Shown: positions 31,760-43,350 of the stretch, in pieces | How the letters are laid out: every line of letters starts with the position of its first letter | Numbering within the stretch: position 1 is the first letter of the stretch | Assembly: GCA_036924285.1 (NCBI GenBank) | Contig: JAYKYS010000002.1 | Span: forward strand, 46,391,501-46,455,500 | Direction: 5' to 3' | Source: Asterella californica | Taxonomy: Eukaryota; Streptophyta; Marchantiopsida; Marchantiales; Aytoniaceae | DNA length: 64,000 nt | Made by a program: the position numbers and the translations under genes | Notes under the pieces: generated by a model | Told to the model about the DNA's origin: nothing | The model's input: only the letters and a program-made list of their open reading frames with translations | Database searches by the model: none

Positions 31760-33802
31760 ATGTCGATGCATCCTCGAGGGTTGGTGTTACCTGCAGCAGA
31801 GTTGGCCGAGGCCAAACCTTTCCTCAAGGAGTTGGGTCTCGACTTCTTCCTGTGGGATTGGAACCTCGCCGACCAGGGTCTTCTGGAGGAGGTTTGGGCA
31901 GCATTACCGCCCCGCAACCGTGTATCTGCGAAGGCAGGAGTAGCTCGAGGAAGACCATCTTCCTGGACAGAGGAGTGGTGGCGCAGGGCCTTTCACAGAC
32001 TAGAATCTGAGAACCGAGGTTGTTGACTTGAGAAGAAGATCTTACCCATGATCTCGGGGAAGTGGCATGTGCTTGGAAGCACAACTTGCCTCTTCCTGGA
32101 GGACAGGCAAGGAAGGAACGGATGGAAGGTTGAATCTTACCGGGATCCGCAGAAACGTCTTCTTGCGAAGCTCTTCCTCCATCTCTTTCCCAAGAGAAAA
32201 GCACAGAAGACGAGGTACCTTGGAGATCAGGACGTGGAGTTCCTGGAAGCAGTATGTGCCGGAGAGAATGTGAACTGGGGCGCGTTCTTCCACGCATATG
32301 TGCAGGCAGAGCTGGTATACTTAGGCACCTCGGCAGGAGGACATCTTACTCCGTTCTTCTATTACCTGTACGTGGTCAAGAGAGACCTAACAGAAGATCA
32401 GTTGGCAAGATATGGACCAACAGGGCAGCACGAGACGAAAGAGGAGACCTCGAGGGAAGACGACCGAGCAGCACCAATGACTCCCCTCCTCACTTTGATG
32501 CCGCAGATGAGACCAGGTGCTCATCAAAAGACGCTTCTGGTGAGAGAAGATGACTCCAGTGGGTCGGAAGACGCGACATCACCAAGGAAGATGGGTCCTA
32601 GGAGCGTGCCTAGGACGACCATCTCCTTCCCGATCATTCACTATGGATCGGAGTCTGACTCACAAGAGGAGCCATTGAGTACCCGAGTTGTGCAGAAGAC
32701 CACTTTTGCAACACCAGGGAGTCTTCCGAAGACTCCAAAAGACGAAGGTTGGATGGATACTCCTATTGCGATGTGAGGAAGCGCAATAAAGAGGACCGCT
32801 TTTGTCATGGAGAGGGATCTTCCACCCCGGAAGTTGAAAAGAGTAGCTTCTTCTTGCGCGCAGAAGCAGAAGGTCACAACAGCAAAAGAGGCATCCTTGT
32901 CTCTGGAAGACAAGGTAGACACCTCTGATCGGATCATGGAGATGAACATGTCTTCAGCAAGAAGAAGACTGGAGGAGTTCAGTGCCTTCTTCCATTCGAA
33001 GATCCGACCAGCTATGGAGTTGGTGGAGAAGAGAGCGATGGCTCAAGAGAAGCCAGTACAACCTGGATTCGGTCTGCGCACCCTGTTGCGGCAGGAAGAA
33101 GGTCAGAAAAAGGTAGAAGCGCTGGAAGCCAACCTCCGTACCACGGAGAAGCTCGCAGTGAAGTACAAGACGGAAGCCGCCGCTTCTACCAAGGAGTTAG
33201 CGCAGTTGAGGAAGAGCAACCAGGAGTTGCAGACGCGCTTATAGCAGCATGACCAGGAGGTTCTGCGAGTTCGAGGTAAGATCACCGCCCTTGCAAAGGA
33301 GAAGACGACATGGAAGACACTGCGGGAAGCCGCAGAAGCGCAGACTGCAGCCGAGAAGACGCAGCGGGAAGCAGCGGAGGCTCATGCGCAGGGGATGTTA
33401 GCTCAGTCGGTGGAAGCACTTCGGAAGAAGTTTAACTTCACCGCGGGTAGGAAGCTTCTTATCTTAGCTAGAGAATGAGACGATGAGTCCAGAGCGATGT
33501 TGATATAGTGCAAGGAGAGCATGTTCTGGTACTTGGATCGGCAGAAGCGAGGGAAGACTCTACGGTCTTCCCTCGCTTCTGCCATCCGCAACTGCATCTT
33601 CCCAAGCCCCAGCACCATCCATCTGATCAGACTTGGAGAAGGAGGAGTTCGACCTCGTTGTCCACTTGGTAGTGACAATGTTGGAAGCCGAGAAGACCAC
33701 AGAAGAAGCCCCGGAAGACAAGCTGTCTTCTGGAAGATAGGAAGAAGAGCTGTCTTCCCCGGTATTCCGAGTGAAGGAAGCGACTTCTCCGGACCCCTAT
33801 GA
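31760..33802 (+). pseudogene. LTR-borne ORF of family B, first 681 codons
   Basis: One reading frame runs from ATG 31760 to 33802, interrupted only by in-frame stops (TGA 32024, TGA 32774, TAG 33242, TGA 33476 and one more TAG). The N-terminal part has FLWDWNLADQGLLEEVW and SSWTEEWWRRAFHRL; next YLGDQDVEFLEAV and YVQAELVYLGTSAGGHLTPF; then a Ser/acidic region; from about 32940 to 33450 a long charged, Ala/Glu/Lys-rich coiled coil. A second copy at 56257-57294 keeps the same frame. It is not gag, pol or a recognised env; the function is unknown. An ORF lying wholly inside an LTR is unusual. Tryptophan-rich text vaguely recalls plant mobile domains, but I could not support that. Confidence 0.7.
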
Positions 33803-34144
33803 GGTCACCATGACTCCCAGTGTCAAACTAGTGCCTCAGAAGAGCGAGGAAGCACAAGTCGACCCAACTTCCCATTAGACGCTTCCGTCTTCCGAAGCAG
33901 CAGCAGCAGAGCCAAGGACGAATGTTGAGGAGGAAGCCACCTCTGTGACACCCGAGGTATTCGTAGGGCTTCCCAGCTTATCAGAAGTCAACTTAGGAGT
34001 TCAGGTAGGAGCAGATCAAATGGAGATTGCATCCGAGCAATTAGAATATGCAACAAAGCGCAGAAGACAAGTTGACTTGTCCAAACTTAGTAGGAACCAA
34101 ACATGCTCTCTTAGGAGGTGGCAGTTTGAGTGTAATTTTAGATA
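33803..34144 (+). pseudogene. C-terminal part of the LTR-borne ORF
   Basis: In a shifted frame the ORF continues with PEVFVGLPSLSEVNLGV and MEIASEQLEYATKRRRQ (33945-34143). The same ending, PEVFAWLPSLSEAALRA and VEIAIEQSE, occurs in the copy at 57370-57472, so it belongs to the same protein. The full ancestral ORF would be about 790 codons. Confidence 0.6.
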
Positions 34145-35692
34145 GGTGACCATGTGGCAGAGTAGGCAGCGCATGAGTAGCAAGATGGATGGCTAATTAG
34201 GAAGAGGAACCGCTTGCATGTGGGGTGGCAGCCTTTTGACATCGTCTATCTCTCCCTTGTTGTAATTGAGGATTGGAGGAGAATTCTCCCCTGCATAAGT
34301 AGGATTGCAGCGTAGGAATTCGGGCTGCTGCACATACACACATATTTTACGGTGCAGGAGACACGCACATTATACGCACATGAGAGCACATGAGAGGTGC
34401 ATTAAACACATCTGTGAACACAGTGTAGATACACTACACCTAATGTTAGAGACATACGAATAGATTGGGATTACACCGGAGGAGTCTGTATGCTCGTTGT
34501 CAGCAGTGGTTCGAAGATGTAGATGGAGGTAGTGGACAGTTTAGGAGCAAGGAACGGCATCCTTGTGTAGTCCTACTGGCTAAACTGGTGTGTCGAGGAG
34601 TAGGAGCAGAAAGTAGAGGGAGTGAGCTTCCCAATATCAATGTACCTTCTTCTCGAGGAATGGATTGCTGATTTGAGTGCAAAAGCTTGGTCCGTGTGTT
34701 GGAGGTAGTGGGTTTCCTTGAATTCACTCCCGACTGTGCATGGGAAGCATTCTTCTTGAGTGGCGGTGATTGTCAGCAGTTGTGCAGATTCGCAGCTTGG
34801 CTCGTCCAGTGGAGCACTTCGGATCCACGTACAGACGGTCTTATGGATAAGAGATCCCAGAAGACAGAGTAGTCGGAGCAGCGAGAGAAGAAGAAAGAAG
34901 CCTTCTTCCCACAGCAGAAGACGACATCCTCAAGTAGAAGACTGTGTAATTGTACGCACGTTTGTTGTCTTCCTCCCCAAACGATTACAAGCAAGGATGG
35001 CTTGTTAGTCAAGATCCGGACTAGAAGCCTGTCAGAATCTTAATTTCTTATTCTTATCTTATTTTCTCTCGTTTGGATTTTCTCTTCTTCTCTATCTTCC
35101 TCCATCTTCCCATCTTCTTACCTTCTTCTAGTGAGCTTCCGAGACTTCTATTGAGCTTCCGTGAAGGTGAATGTCGTTGTAGTGCTGCAGGAAGACCGTT
35201 TATGTAGACAGAAGCATGGGAAGGCTACAGGGGGCATACACCCTATGATTTATCTAACCCGTTGAGACTTGGAAGAGCAATGTGCGATAGACGTTGTTAG
35301 TTCGACTCCTAGCAAGAGCAGTCTTCTGGAGGTGTGAGAAGCCGAGTTGAACCCCCCAGAAGCCGAGAGGTGCTTCGGGAAGATGGTACTGAGAAGATCG
35401 AAAGAATTGACCTGGAAGCAGGAAGCATCTTCAGGAGCTTCTCTGTAGATAGTTGTATGATATTTTAGTTAGTAGTTGTTTGTTTAGGTCCAGGGTACCT
35501 TTTGAAGGGTTTGGAAGCCGTGTGGTTTTGTGAGAAGACGGGATTTCTAGGCAAAACCCATGTGTTTGTGTGTTTGGACAGATCTTAGAACTTAGAACAG
35601 TGTTACTTGTGCAAATCCTTTGTGGGAACGATATCTTTTATACTAAATGGGCAAAAGGAGTAATCCTACGACATTACATATAGTGAGCACCA
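34145..35692 (+). other. Non-coding tail of the family B LTR
   Basis: It is colinear with 57500-59980 except that the second copy has a solo family A LTR inserted. It should contain promoter, R and U5. The uninterrupted target site CCCAGAAGACAGAGTAG at 34857 or so is the empty-site counterpart of that insertion. Confidence 0.7.
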
Positions 35693-35696
35693 TTTT

Positions 35697-35714
35697 TGGC
35701 GCCGTTGCCGGAGA
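35697..35714 (+). other. Primer binding site, tRNA-Asp type
   Basis: TGGCGCCGTTGCCGGAGA follows the LTR after four T residues and is complementary, with one mismatch, to the 3' end of plant tRNA-Asp, as in Athila-like elements. The B3 copy has it at 59985-60002 with one more change. Confidence 0.85.
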
Positions 35715-35808
35715 TTTCATCTTAGTAACGCATCTTCTAAGCTTCCTGGATCTGTGTACCAGTAGTTAGTTTCATTTCAAACTAACTTCGATTGTAGTTG
35801 AATGTGTT

Positions 35809-36091
35809 GTGGGACTCTATCTTGCTAGAAGACAGGAACCGCAACCAGAAGCTGATGAGATACATCAGGGGGAACTGGAAGAAGCCACTTCCCTGCTTCC
35901 AAGAGCTTCTTGGAAGACTCGATCTTGGAAGACTGCAGTGAGTACAACAGGGAGCAGGAGAAGAAAGCATTCCAAACCTGTGACCGGTTGTTCAGACATC
36001 CAGTCTGCCGGATCTAGTATTAGAAGAAGAGAGACATCTCTTCTCAGCACTCTGATAGATGTCTCTGACCAGAGGAAGAAGCAGAAGACGC
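35809..36091 (+). pseudogene. Family B leader/gag N-terminal region
   Basis: It reads MGLYLARRQEPQPEADEIHQ and GELEEATSLLPRASWKT, then an R/S-rich stretch, and is cut by the insertion at 36096. Copy B3 has the same text at 60097-60360 and there continues uninterrupted toward KDPEWV of gag. The role is unknown; it is probably the N-terminus of gag. Confidence 0.6.
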
Positions 36092-36095
36092 ACGG

Positions 36096-38371
36096 TGTCG
36101 TAGGGCGTGAAATATGATCTGGGAATACACGGGGTATCTGGCTGTAGAGAGATACAACTGGATCTATGACCTAACCGATGAAAACTTATGCTCTCAATAT
36201 CTAATCTATCAGTGTTTTTTGTAGGTTACTAGCGAGCTAACTTGACCCAAGTGTAGCACATGTGCATCACACAAATGACTCGGAGCTCGATTCCACTATA
36301 CATAAAGGCAAGGCTCATACACGGTACGTGTCTGCTTTAGATCCCAAGCACTCTTCATACAATCTCTCATCCACATCCGCTTCACTACTTCTTCTCGACA
36401 AACTACCTAATTGTAGCCTCTGACCTTCTATTGTTCGCTGATACGAGTTTGCACATGTCCACAGCAAGGACCGCCTACTACACAAGCTTCCCAACGATAC
36501 AAGACATATCGACAGCAAAATAGCTAGAAACTCGGGGCGTGATACCGAGGATAACGGTACCTCAGCTTCAGCAAGACGTGGCACCTCCACTGAGCGTGAT
36601 CGCCGTACCAATCTCACAATACAGCCTCCTTGTCATCCACACGACATCTCCAAGAAGCACACCTCCCATCTTCAAGTCGTTTTTGTTCAACTCCAACCAA
36701 GAGATTTCAACAAAATCTCTCTACGTCTTTCTCGCCTCGCTGCAAACTGAACTTTGACACTCTCGTGCCTTCACCTCGATTATCCAATCAGGCTCAAACT
36801 CCACAGGACATCCCCTCTGACCCTTCTCTACTACTGTATGAAATTTCAGTCTCAGATCTGACCCCCAACTGTTCGCGATGAATCAAGCCACCCGCCTGTG
36901 CTAACTTCTGAGCTTTACAGATCTCGATGGCCAAAATCCTAGATCTCCACACATTCTCTTACCCAATTGAACTGAAATTTCACATGTGACTAGCTGATAG
37001 GGCACACTCTCATCCTGGAAAGTTTCACTCAGAGATCCAATCCCATGTGCACGGAGCAACTCAAGCTTTGAATCCAAAGAAATCGGGTTTTCTCATACCT
37101 CTCAACTGTAACAGCCAACTTCAATTAATCATTTCAGGAGCAAATCCAACCCAAATGTAGGATTGTTTTACATCAATACAACCAGCACGGAGTGAACTAC
37201 TCGATCCCCTTGACAGCTCCTAAAGATCACCTCTCAAACTCCCGGATCACTCCAAAACGTGGCTCGGGGTACCGATTTGACCCCCTGACTTTCAACGTCC
37301 ATCACTCTCTCCTCAGAATTCCAAATCGCCTGATCTTTGTCTCCAGAGTGTAGCCCGTCTCAAGAGCTTTCCAACAAGACCACTCACTCCTCAAATGACC
37401 CCCGGGAAGACATCCAAAACCCTAAAGCCGTCTGCAGATCTGGAATGGCGTTGATTGGTCGAAAATAGACCAATAAGAAACAGATCTGGAAACCTCTTTT
37501 GTCCTTTACTTGGTACCCTAGAACAACTATGACCTAGCTACCCTCTCATGCCTTCAAGGCATTGGTCCCAACCTTAGTTAATTACCCTCGTCAAACTATA
37601 GAGATCTTACTTAACACTTAAGATTCAGTACAAGGTCAAGATGACGACCTGGAACCGATTTACAATGAAAGGTACTACAAAAGGAAATGGAGAAGCCATC
37701 ACTTGATTACAGTACTCCTCCCCAAAGTTCCTTGCGATCCACGCACGATGATTGATCTTTCGCCGACAGTGACACCGAACATCCACCCAGACGTTGAAAG
37801 GGATGTTGGCTGGATAATTCAAGTCCATTGGCCCTCCTCAAAGTAAGATGTACACTGTCAAGTCCCAGTCTCTCCATACGTAACGATTGGTAAGATCACC
37901 GGAGTAGGCGAGTCCATCATCCTCCCCATGAACTCTTCTCCAAAGTAGGCGACGAACCACTGTCGAAAGTGATCGCGGTGGATCAAGTGAAGCTTGATAT
38001 GAAACGGGTTCGGAAATGGCAGATTTGGAACTCGATTCAGTCCTCCATCCATGAATACAACTCCTGCCGCTCCTTCTTATCACGTAAGACACTAAGACAC
38101 ACTCATGAAAACTACCCCTCCAGAAGAATGCCTCACAAACCCCCAACCCACTATCTTATACCTATGTTGACAACAAGAGCCATTCACGCGAACGTTCACG
38201 GATCATTGAGTCGGCACATCTCGTTATCGTGCGATCTCACATCCAGATCTCTGTGAACGTGACACCTAATACTCTCTCATGCGAACTACACAAAAGGTTC
38301 ACCGAACACAAAAGAAAACACAACACCCGTTCTACACTGAATTCACATGTGAGACGTCTCACAACACGACA
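36096..38371. mobile_element. 2.28-kb insertion with 4-bp TSD, probable solo LTR or non-autonomous element
   Basis: It is flanked by ACGG (36092-36095 and 38372-38375). Copy B3 shows the empty site (GCACGGGTAAAG at 60360-60372). The ends are TGTCGT...ACGACA, a 6-bp inverted repeat in TG...CA form, which points to an LTR or LTR-bounded element. I find no internal direct repeat of its ends and no gag/pol, so a solo LTR of 2.28 kb is the simplest reading. It carries, on its minus strand, two related protein-like segments. Confidence 0.75.
37625..38052 (-). pseudogene. Tandem pair of related protein segments inside the insertion
   Basis: Minus-strand segment one (about 37947-37874) has YFGEEFMGRMMDSPTPV followed by ILPIVTYG; segment two (about 37732-37667) has NFGEEYCNQVMASPFPF followed by VVPFIV. 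The text before each is also alike (PF-N, then HRDHFRQWFVA and NHRAWIA). They lie 210 bp or so apart in different frames. I do not recognise the family. It may be a captured host gene piece with duplicated exons, or an element-encoded remnant. Confidence 0.5.
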
Positions 38372-40276
38372 ACGGGTAAAGACCCTGAGTGGGTATATTC
38401 ATCCCAGCGAACCGCTTCTAGAGAGCAGCGGGTATCCCTGAGACACCAAAGGAAAGAAGAAGAGCTCAAGAAGATCCGATCAGTAGAGCTGGAAGAGCCT
38501 TCCATCTCGAGCATAATCTTTGGAGAAGACAGAAGCCAACCGGGTGATCACGTGTATAAAGTAGATTTTGATACTGGTTACTCAGAAGACGTCTTCCCAA
38601 ATGCGGAAGAGAGAGAGGCTTCTCAAGGTGAAGAAAGAGTAGAGGAGATCGTTCCAGACGTCTCAGAAGACGACAAAGACAGACCTGGATCTTCGAGAAG
38701 ATCATCTCCACCACCTGAGCTTGAGAGAGGAAGAAGTTGGCAGTCGCATCAGCCGGCAGTCAACATGGCTTCTCACACTCGGTAGAAGTACCATCCGTAC
38801 GACGATGATGCTGACATGGACGACTTCATCACGATGTTCGAGACCATCTCTCGATCCAACAAGGAAGACGCTGATGTCGACAGACTCCGTGTATTTCCTA
38901 GTTTGATCGTAGGGAAAGGAAGGAAATGGATGAGTAAAATGTTGGATGATGGGTTAGTAATGGCCGCTTGGGCTACTCTGAAGGTAGCTTTTCTGAAGAG
39001 GTTCAGAGGAGTGGGCTATGATCGGATGACTCTCATAGAACTCCAGAGGCTCGAACAGAAGAAGAAAGAGACACTGTGGGATTTCACCGAGAGGTTTGAA
39101 GACCTCCTGGATCACATCCCTCAGAACCAAAGAAGACCCGGTTATTGTGCTCAGCAAGCCGTGGACTGGTAGTTGGGAGGATTGTCTCAAGATATGGAGT
39201 TGTACTGCAGAAGAGGAGGAGGTGATGATTTACTAGAAGTACAAAAGCATGCCGAGCAGTATGAAACCTCGAGCATCACTCGGAATATGACGAAAGACAA
39301 AGAGAAGATCTCGAAGAAGTCCAAGAAGTCGAAGAAGTCTTCTAGGAAGTCCAAGAGGAAGTCCAAGTCCACTGAAACTGATAACAGTGATTCAGAAGTG
39401 TCCTCTACTTCTGAACAGTCTACTGTCGAAAGTTCAGAATCTGAATCTGAACAAGAGAAGAAGACACAGAAGAAGAAGGAGAAGATACGATCAAGGGAAG
39501 AAGTTGTACAAAAGATGCCTCAGACTCAGATCATTCAATCTGCACCTGATCCCCGGATCGATGAAGTCCTGAAGCAGTTTGCCGACCTAAAGGTTCATCT
39601 TCTGAATCAGAAGGACAAGCGGAAACAACCTACGGCTTCTCGGCCAAACATTTGGTGCAACCTTTGTAACTCTTCTGGGCACACCAGAGATCAGTGTACA
39701 CAAGACCAAGCTGTCAATTGGGCAAGCTGGGAAAAAGACGATAAGGGATATCTACACGATCCCAATGGGGAATCCTGCTATAAGATCGAGACGATACAAC
39801 CATTCACTCCTACTCCTCCCGCCCAATATAATCGTTATGCACCTAGAGACAGGGCTAGTAATGTACAGACCAAGACGCCTTGGCAACCTTCTTCATCACA
39901 ACTACCTCTAAACCCTCTTCCTGGAGCATGCAACAATTGTGGAGAGACAAGACACGGGTGGTCCACTTGTCCTCATCTGAGAAGACAGATTGGGCAAGTG
40001 CCCCTGTGTGGAAACTGTAAGGAAGCAGGAGATTTCACGGTAAATTGTCCTCAAACCTTACACCCACGACAAATGGTTAGATTTGCAGAGACCACGCCTC
40101 CTGCAGAAGCCGCATCAGCTTCTAAACTCGAGCTAGCAGTGGTACAGCAGATCACGGTAGAAGAAGAAGATCCTGAAGATTGTACGGATTGTCTCCATAT
40201 CGAGACGAACCAGACCCAGGGAAGCGCAAAGGAAAGGAACCTCAGCTGCAGAAGACGACTGCAGCTCAGAAGATGA
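38372..40276 (+). pseudogene. Family B gag with three zinc knuckles (copy B1)
   Basis: After KDPEWV the protein has an acidic N-part, then a retrotrans_gag domain (DDFITMFETISRSN, WMSKMLDDGLVMAAWATLK, FLKRFRGVGYD, RFEDLLDHIPQ; about 38816-39172), a Lys/Ser then Ser/Glu low-complexity stretch (39310-39470), and three CCHC-type knuckles: CNLCNSSGHTRDQC, CNNCGETRHGWSTC and CGNCKEAGDFTVNC, the last with D for H. Stops at 38783 (TAG) and 39170 (TAG for a TAC in other copies) break it. Gag would package element RNA in the cytoplasm. Confidence 0.88.
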
Positions 40277-41721
40277 AGTCACTTGAGGCAGCTTCCTCTT
40301 TCACTTTGGCTGATGGCACTGTTTGGAGCCCTTGCCCGGATTCAGAGAGTTGGTCCCCAGAAGAAGTCCTGGATGAAGCGGTGTTCAAGGTAAGTACCAG
40401 AAGCAAAGAGAAGTCAGAATCCCGTCAAAAGGAGATCAAGAAGAAGAAGCAACGTAAGGAGAGATTATCTTCCCCTGAGCGGTCTTCTTCTCCTGCTTAC
40501 GACCGAGAAGATCTGAAGTACTTTGCTCCTGACATTAGGCAAGAAGTTGAAGCGATCATGCAAGAAGAACTGGAGAAGCGACGGAAGATAGTACAGTAGC
40601 TTCCTCCACCGACTACGGCAGCCCCTGTCTCACGAGAACAGCCTCCAATCGAGAGAAGACACCATTCTGGTCTTCCATCCAAGGAAGTAGCTACTATATC
40701 TTCTCTATTGGAAACACCAGTCACGCTTCTGAAGCGATCCCCTTATGACTTCTTGCGAGACTTGTGGAATCAGAAGGCGGATGTAACCTTCCAATAGCTT
40801 TTGGATGACAACGCTGGTTACAGGAAGTTGTTACAATATGTGCTTCGAGGATCGAGGAAGAGGAGGACAGTCAAGCTTCCTCAGAGCACCCTGATCATCA
40901 GAATAGAGCATGAGGACTTGGGAGCCCCAGAACTTGATATGGAGATCCATGGCTGTCTTGTGAAGAAGGTGCTCATTGATTCCGGCTTCGGAGTTAACAT
41001 CATGACTGAAGAAACGGCGCATGTCCTAGGCTTCACTGAGTTCTAGCCTACTCCGAGAATCCTCAGAATGGCGGACCAGACCAGAAGATGACCTTTGGGA
41101 CAACTGAAAGATGTCTTGACGGTAATTGGGGGAGTATCTTTTTACCTCACTTACATCATTTTGCGACCCGTAGCTAAGGTTGGATATCAGGTGTTGATAG
41201 GAAGACCATGGCTGTATGCTACAAATGTAAATACCGATTGGAGAAGACATTGTTTGAGGTTTCTCAATCCTACACCCAAGCCAGGTGAGAAGACCAAAGT
41301 CTCACTTCCTTGGATGAAGATTGGACACCAAGGTGAAACTCCTTCTACGACTGAGGGATACACGTCAGAAGACTCAGCTGCATCTTCTGACATGGATGAA
41401 CGATATGATGAGTTTGTGGTGAATAACTTGTGTACTACAGAAGTAGCAAAGATAGCAGAAGAAGTGATATGTGGATACATTGAATGTTACGAAATTGCGG
41501 AAGAAGAGCTTCCAGAAAACGAAAGTACCGTCTTCTCTTCAGAAGATCCGACAGTTGGTCTTCCAAAAGACGAATCTAAACAGGAAGAAGCTCCCAAACC
41601 GGAATACTTTGGTGTCAGTGAGTACAGTCACACTGAAGGAATGGTAAACCCTGATGATCTTCAAGAGGTGGAGGTTGCTCCTGGGAAGAAGCTGAAGCTT
41701 TCCAAGATAATCGAGGGCTAG
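40180..41721 (+). pseudogene. Family B protease region (copy B1)
   Basis: Text from 40180 includes a K-rich linker, then YDFLRDLWNQKADVTFQ and LLDDNAGYRKLLQ. The retropepsin motif VLIDSGFGVNIMTEE (about 40971-41015) has an intact D-S-G, and VLIGRPWL (41200 or so) is the flap-side signature. The piece 41095-41721 continues with an acidic region typical between protease and RT. Stops at 40597, 40795, 41044 and 41088 and a frame change break it. A second, inverted copy lies at 45133-45981. Confidence 0.85.
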
Positions 41722-42650
41722 CAGTTGGAAGACTTTAGAGAACTTTTGACAAAGTTCCAGGATGTCTTCGCTTGGACCATAGAAGACATGAAGGGCATGC
41801 CTCGAGAGCTGAGAGAGCATCGTATTGACTTGCTAGAGGGCGTTGTTCCTGCGCGGCAGAAGCAGTATCAGCTCAACCCCAAGTACTCGCTTATGGTGAA
41901 GGATCAGATCGATCAATACCTGAAGGCGGGAGTCATCTTCCCAGTACTTAGTAGTGAGTGGGTAGCTCTTATTGTCATCGTGCCAAAGAAGCAGACAGGT
42001 AAGATCTGAGTGTGATAGGACTTCCGGAAGCTGAACTTGACCACGAAAAAGGATCATCATCTTTTACCCTTCACCGACTCTGTGTTAGACCAGGTAGCAA
42101 GACATGAGTTCTACAGCTTCCTGGATGGGTATTCTGGGTACAACCAAGTTTCAATCAGAGAAGAAGATAAGTCGACAACCACTTTCACTACTGATTGAGA
42201 CACGTACGCGTACAATCAAATGCCGTTTGGTTTGTGCAACGCATTCGCCATATTCCAGAGACTGATGATTACGATCTTCAAGGAGTATCTTCGCACATTT
42301 ATGGAGATCTTTTTGGATGATTTTTGTGTGTTTGGATCGAAAGAAGATCACCTGATATTTCTAAGGAAGTGTTTTGTGAAGTGTAGAGAGCATCACTTAG
42401 CTCTTCATCCTGAGAAGTGCTTCTTTGGTATGTGATATGTCAGAAGGAATTTTGCTAGGACATAGGATTTCTGGAAGAGGTATAGAAGTCGACTGTGCTA
42501 AGGTGGAAGTCATCATGAAACTTCACCCACCTGCTAACCTGACTCAGTTGAGAAGCTTCCTGGGCAATGTAGGATACTACAAGAGGTTTATTGACAGGTA
42601 CGTAGAGATAGCAAGAAGACTTACCAAGTTGCTGAAGAAGGACGAACCTT
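41722..42650 (+). pseudogene. Family B reverse transcriptase (copy B1)
   Basis: It begins with LLTKFQDVFAWTIEDMKGM and HRIDLLEGVVPARQKQYQ, then KAGVIFPVLSSEWVALIVIV. After stops near 42007 it continues with EFYSFLDGYSGYNQVSI (catalytic D), MPFGLCNAFAIFQRLM, the FLDDFCVFG box with the DD pair, and LHPEKCFFGM. A frame change near 42435 leads to GILLGHRISGRGIEVD and LRSFLGNVGYYKRFID. Several stops make it inactive. Confidence 0.92.
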
Positions 42651-42654
42651 ACAT

Positions 42655-43293
42655 TTGGAAGCATTACATTCTGAGCAGCAGGAAGCATTCGAAGAAATGA
42701 AAAGAATTCTGTCAGAATCTCCTGTCCTAAGGCCACCAGATTGGGAGAGAGTCTTCCACATTTACGTGGATGTCTCTGCTTTCGCCATAGGGGTGGTATT
42801 GAGTCAGAAAGATGAGAAGAAGAAGGATTATCCCATCTACTATACGGGAAGACAACTCAGTGATGCAGAGAAGAAGTACTCGACAACTGTAAAGGAGTGT
42901 CTTGGCATGATTTACTCCTGTAGGAAGTTTAGGCACTATCTTCTAGCCAATCCGTTTGTCTTCTATGTGGATCACTTTTCTTTGAAACATCTCGTGAAGA
43001 AAGCAGATTTGTTTGATAGGATAGCTAGGTGGATTCTTCTACTCCAAGAATTTACTTACAAAGTTGAGTACAGGCTTGGAAGACAGCATGTTAATGCTGA
43101 CTACCTATCTAGATTGGAGACGGAGCGACGAGAAGATGAAGTGGAAGAAGAGTTCCTTGACGAAAAGTTGTTTTCAGTTTTCGCAAAAACACTTTCATCT
43201 GAGGGAGTACCGCCTGCTTCTCAGAAGACGAGACTAGGTCTTCTGATCCGGTCTTTGCGACTTCCACAGAAGAATCGATCTTCAAGGACTTAA
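42655..43293 (+). pseudogene. Family B RNase H (copy B1), integrase missing
   Basis: EAFEEMKRILSESPVLRPPD leads into RNase H: IYVDVSAFAIGVVLSQ (D to V at the usual TDAS position leaves VDVS), YPIYYTGRQLSDAEKKYSTT, LGMIYSCRKFRHYLL, YVDHFSLKHL and RLGRQHVNADYLSRLE. It then runs into an acidic tail. No integrase follows: the LTR head starts at 43351. The element therefore depends on other copies or lost integrase by deletion. Confidence 0.9.
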
Positions 43294-43350
43294 GGAAGTT
43301 CTTGGAAGACCAACAGTATCTCGAGGGATTGGATGCCCAACAGACGGCTG

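Larger units (their letters stand above)
29807..35692 (+). repeat. Family B 5' LTR, about 5.9 kb, carrying an ORF
   Basis: It begins TGGTGCCCACAA (a TG precedes it in all copies, so the start could be 29805) and ends GAGCACCA directly before the PBS, giving TGGTGC/GCACCA ends. The LTR nature is shown because the same head follows RT/RNase H at 43351 and gag at 61997, while the same tail precedes the PBS at 59985. Block 30560-31340 is not shared with the other copies and may be a further insertion. The TATA position (35444 or so) is mutated relative to 44959. Confidence 0.8.

Noticed and set aside
31760..34144. LTR ORF as a retroviral-type envelope gene
   Set aside because: No signal peptide, membrane anchor or furin-like site is visible, and it lies in the LTR rather than after integrase.
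37625..38146. FGEE segments as pol remnant of the insertion
   Set aside because: None of the conserved RT, RNase H or integrase motifs is present.
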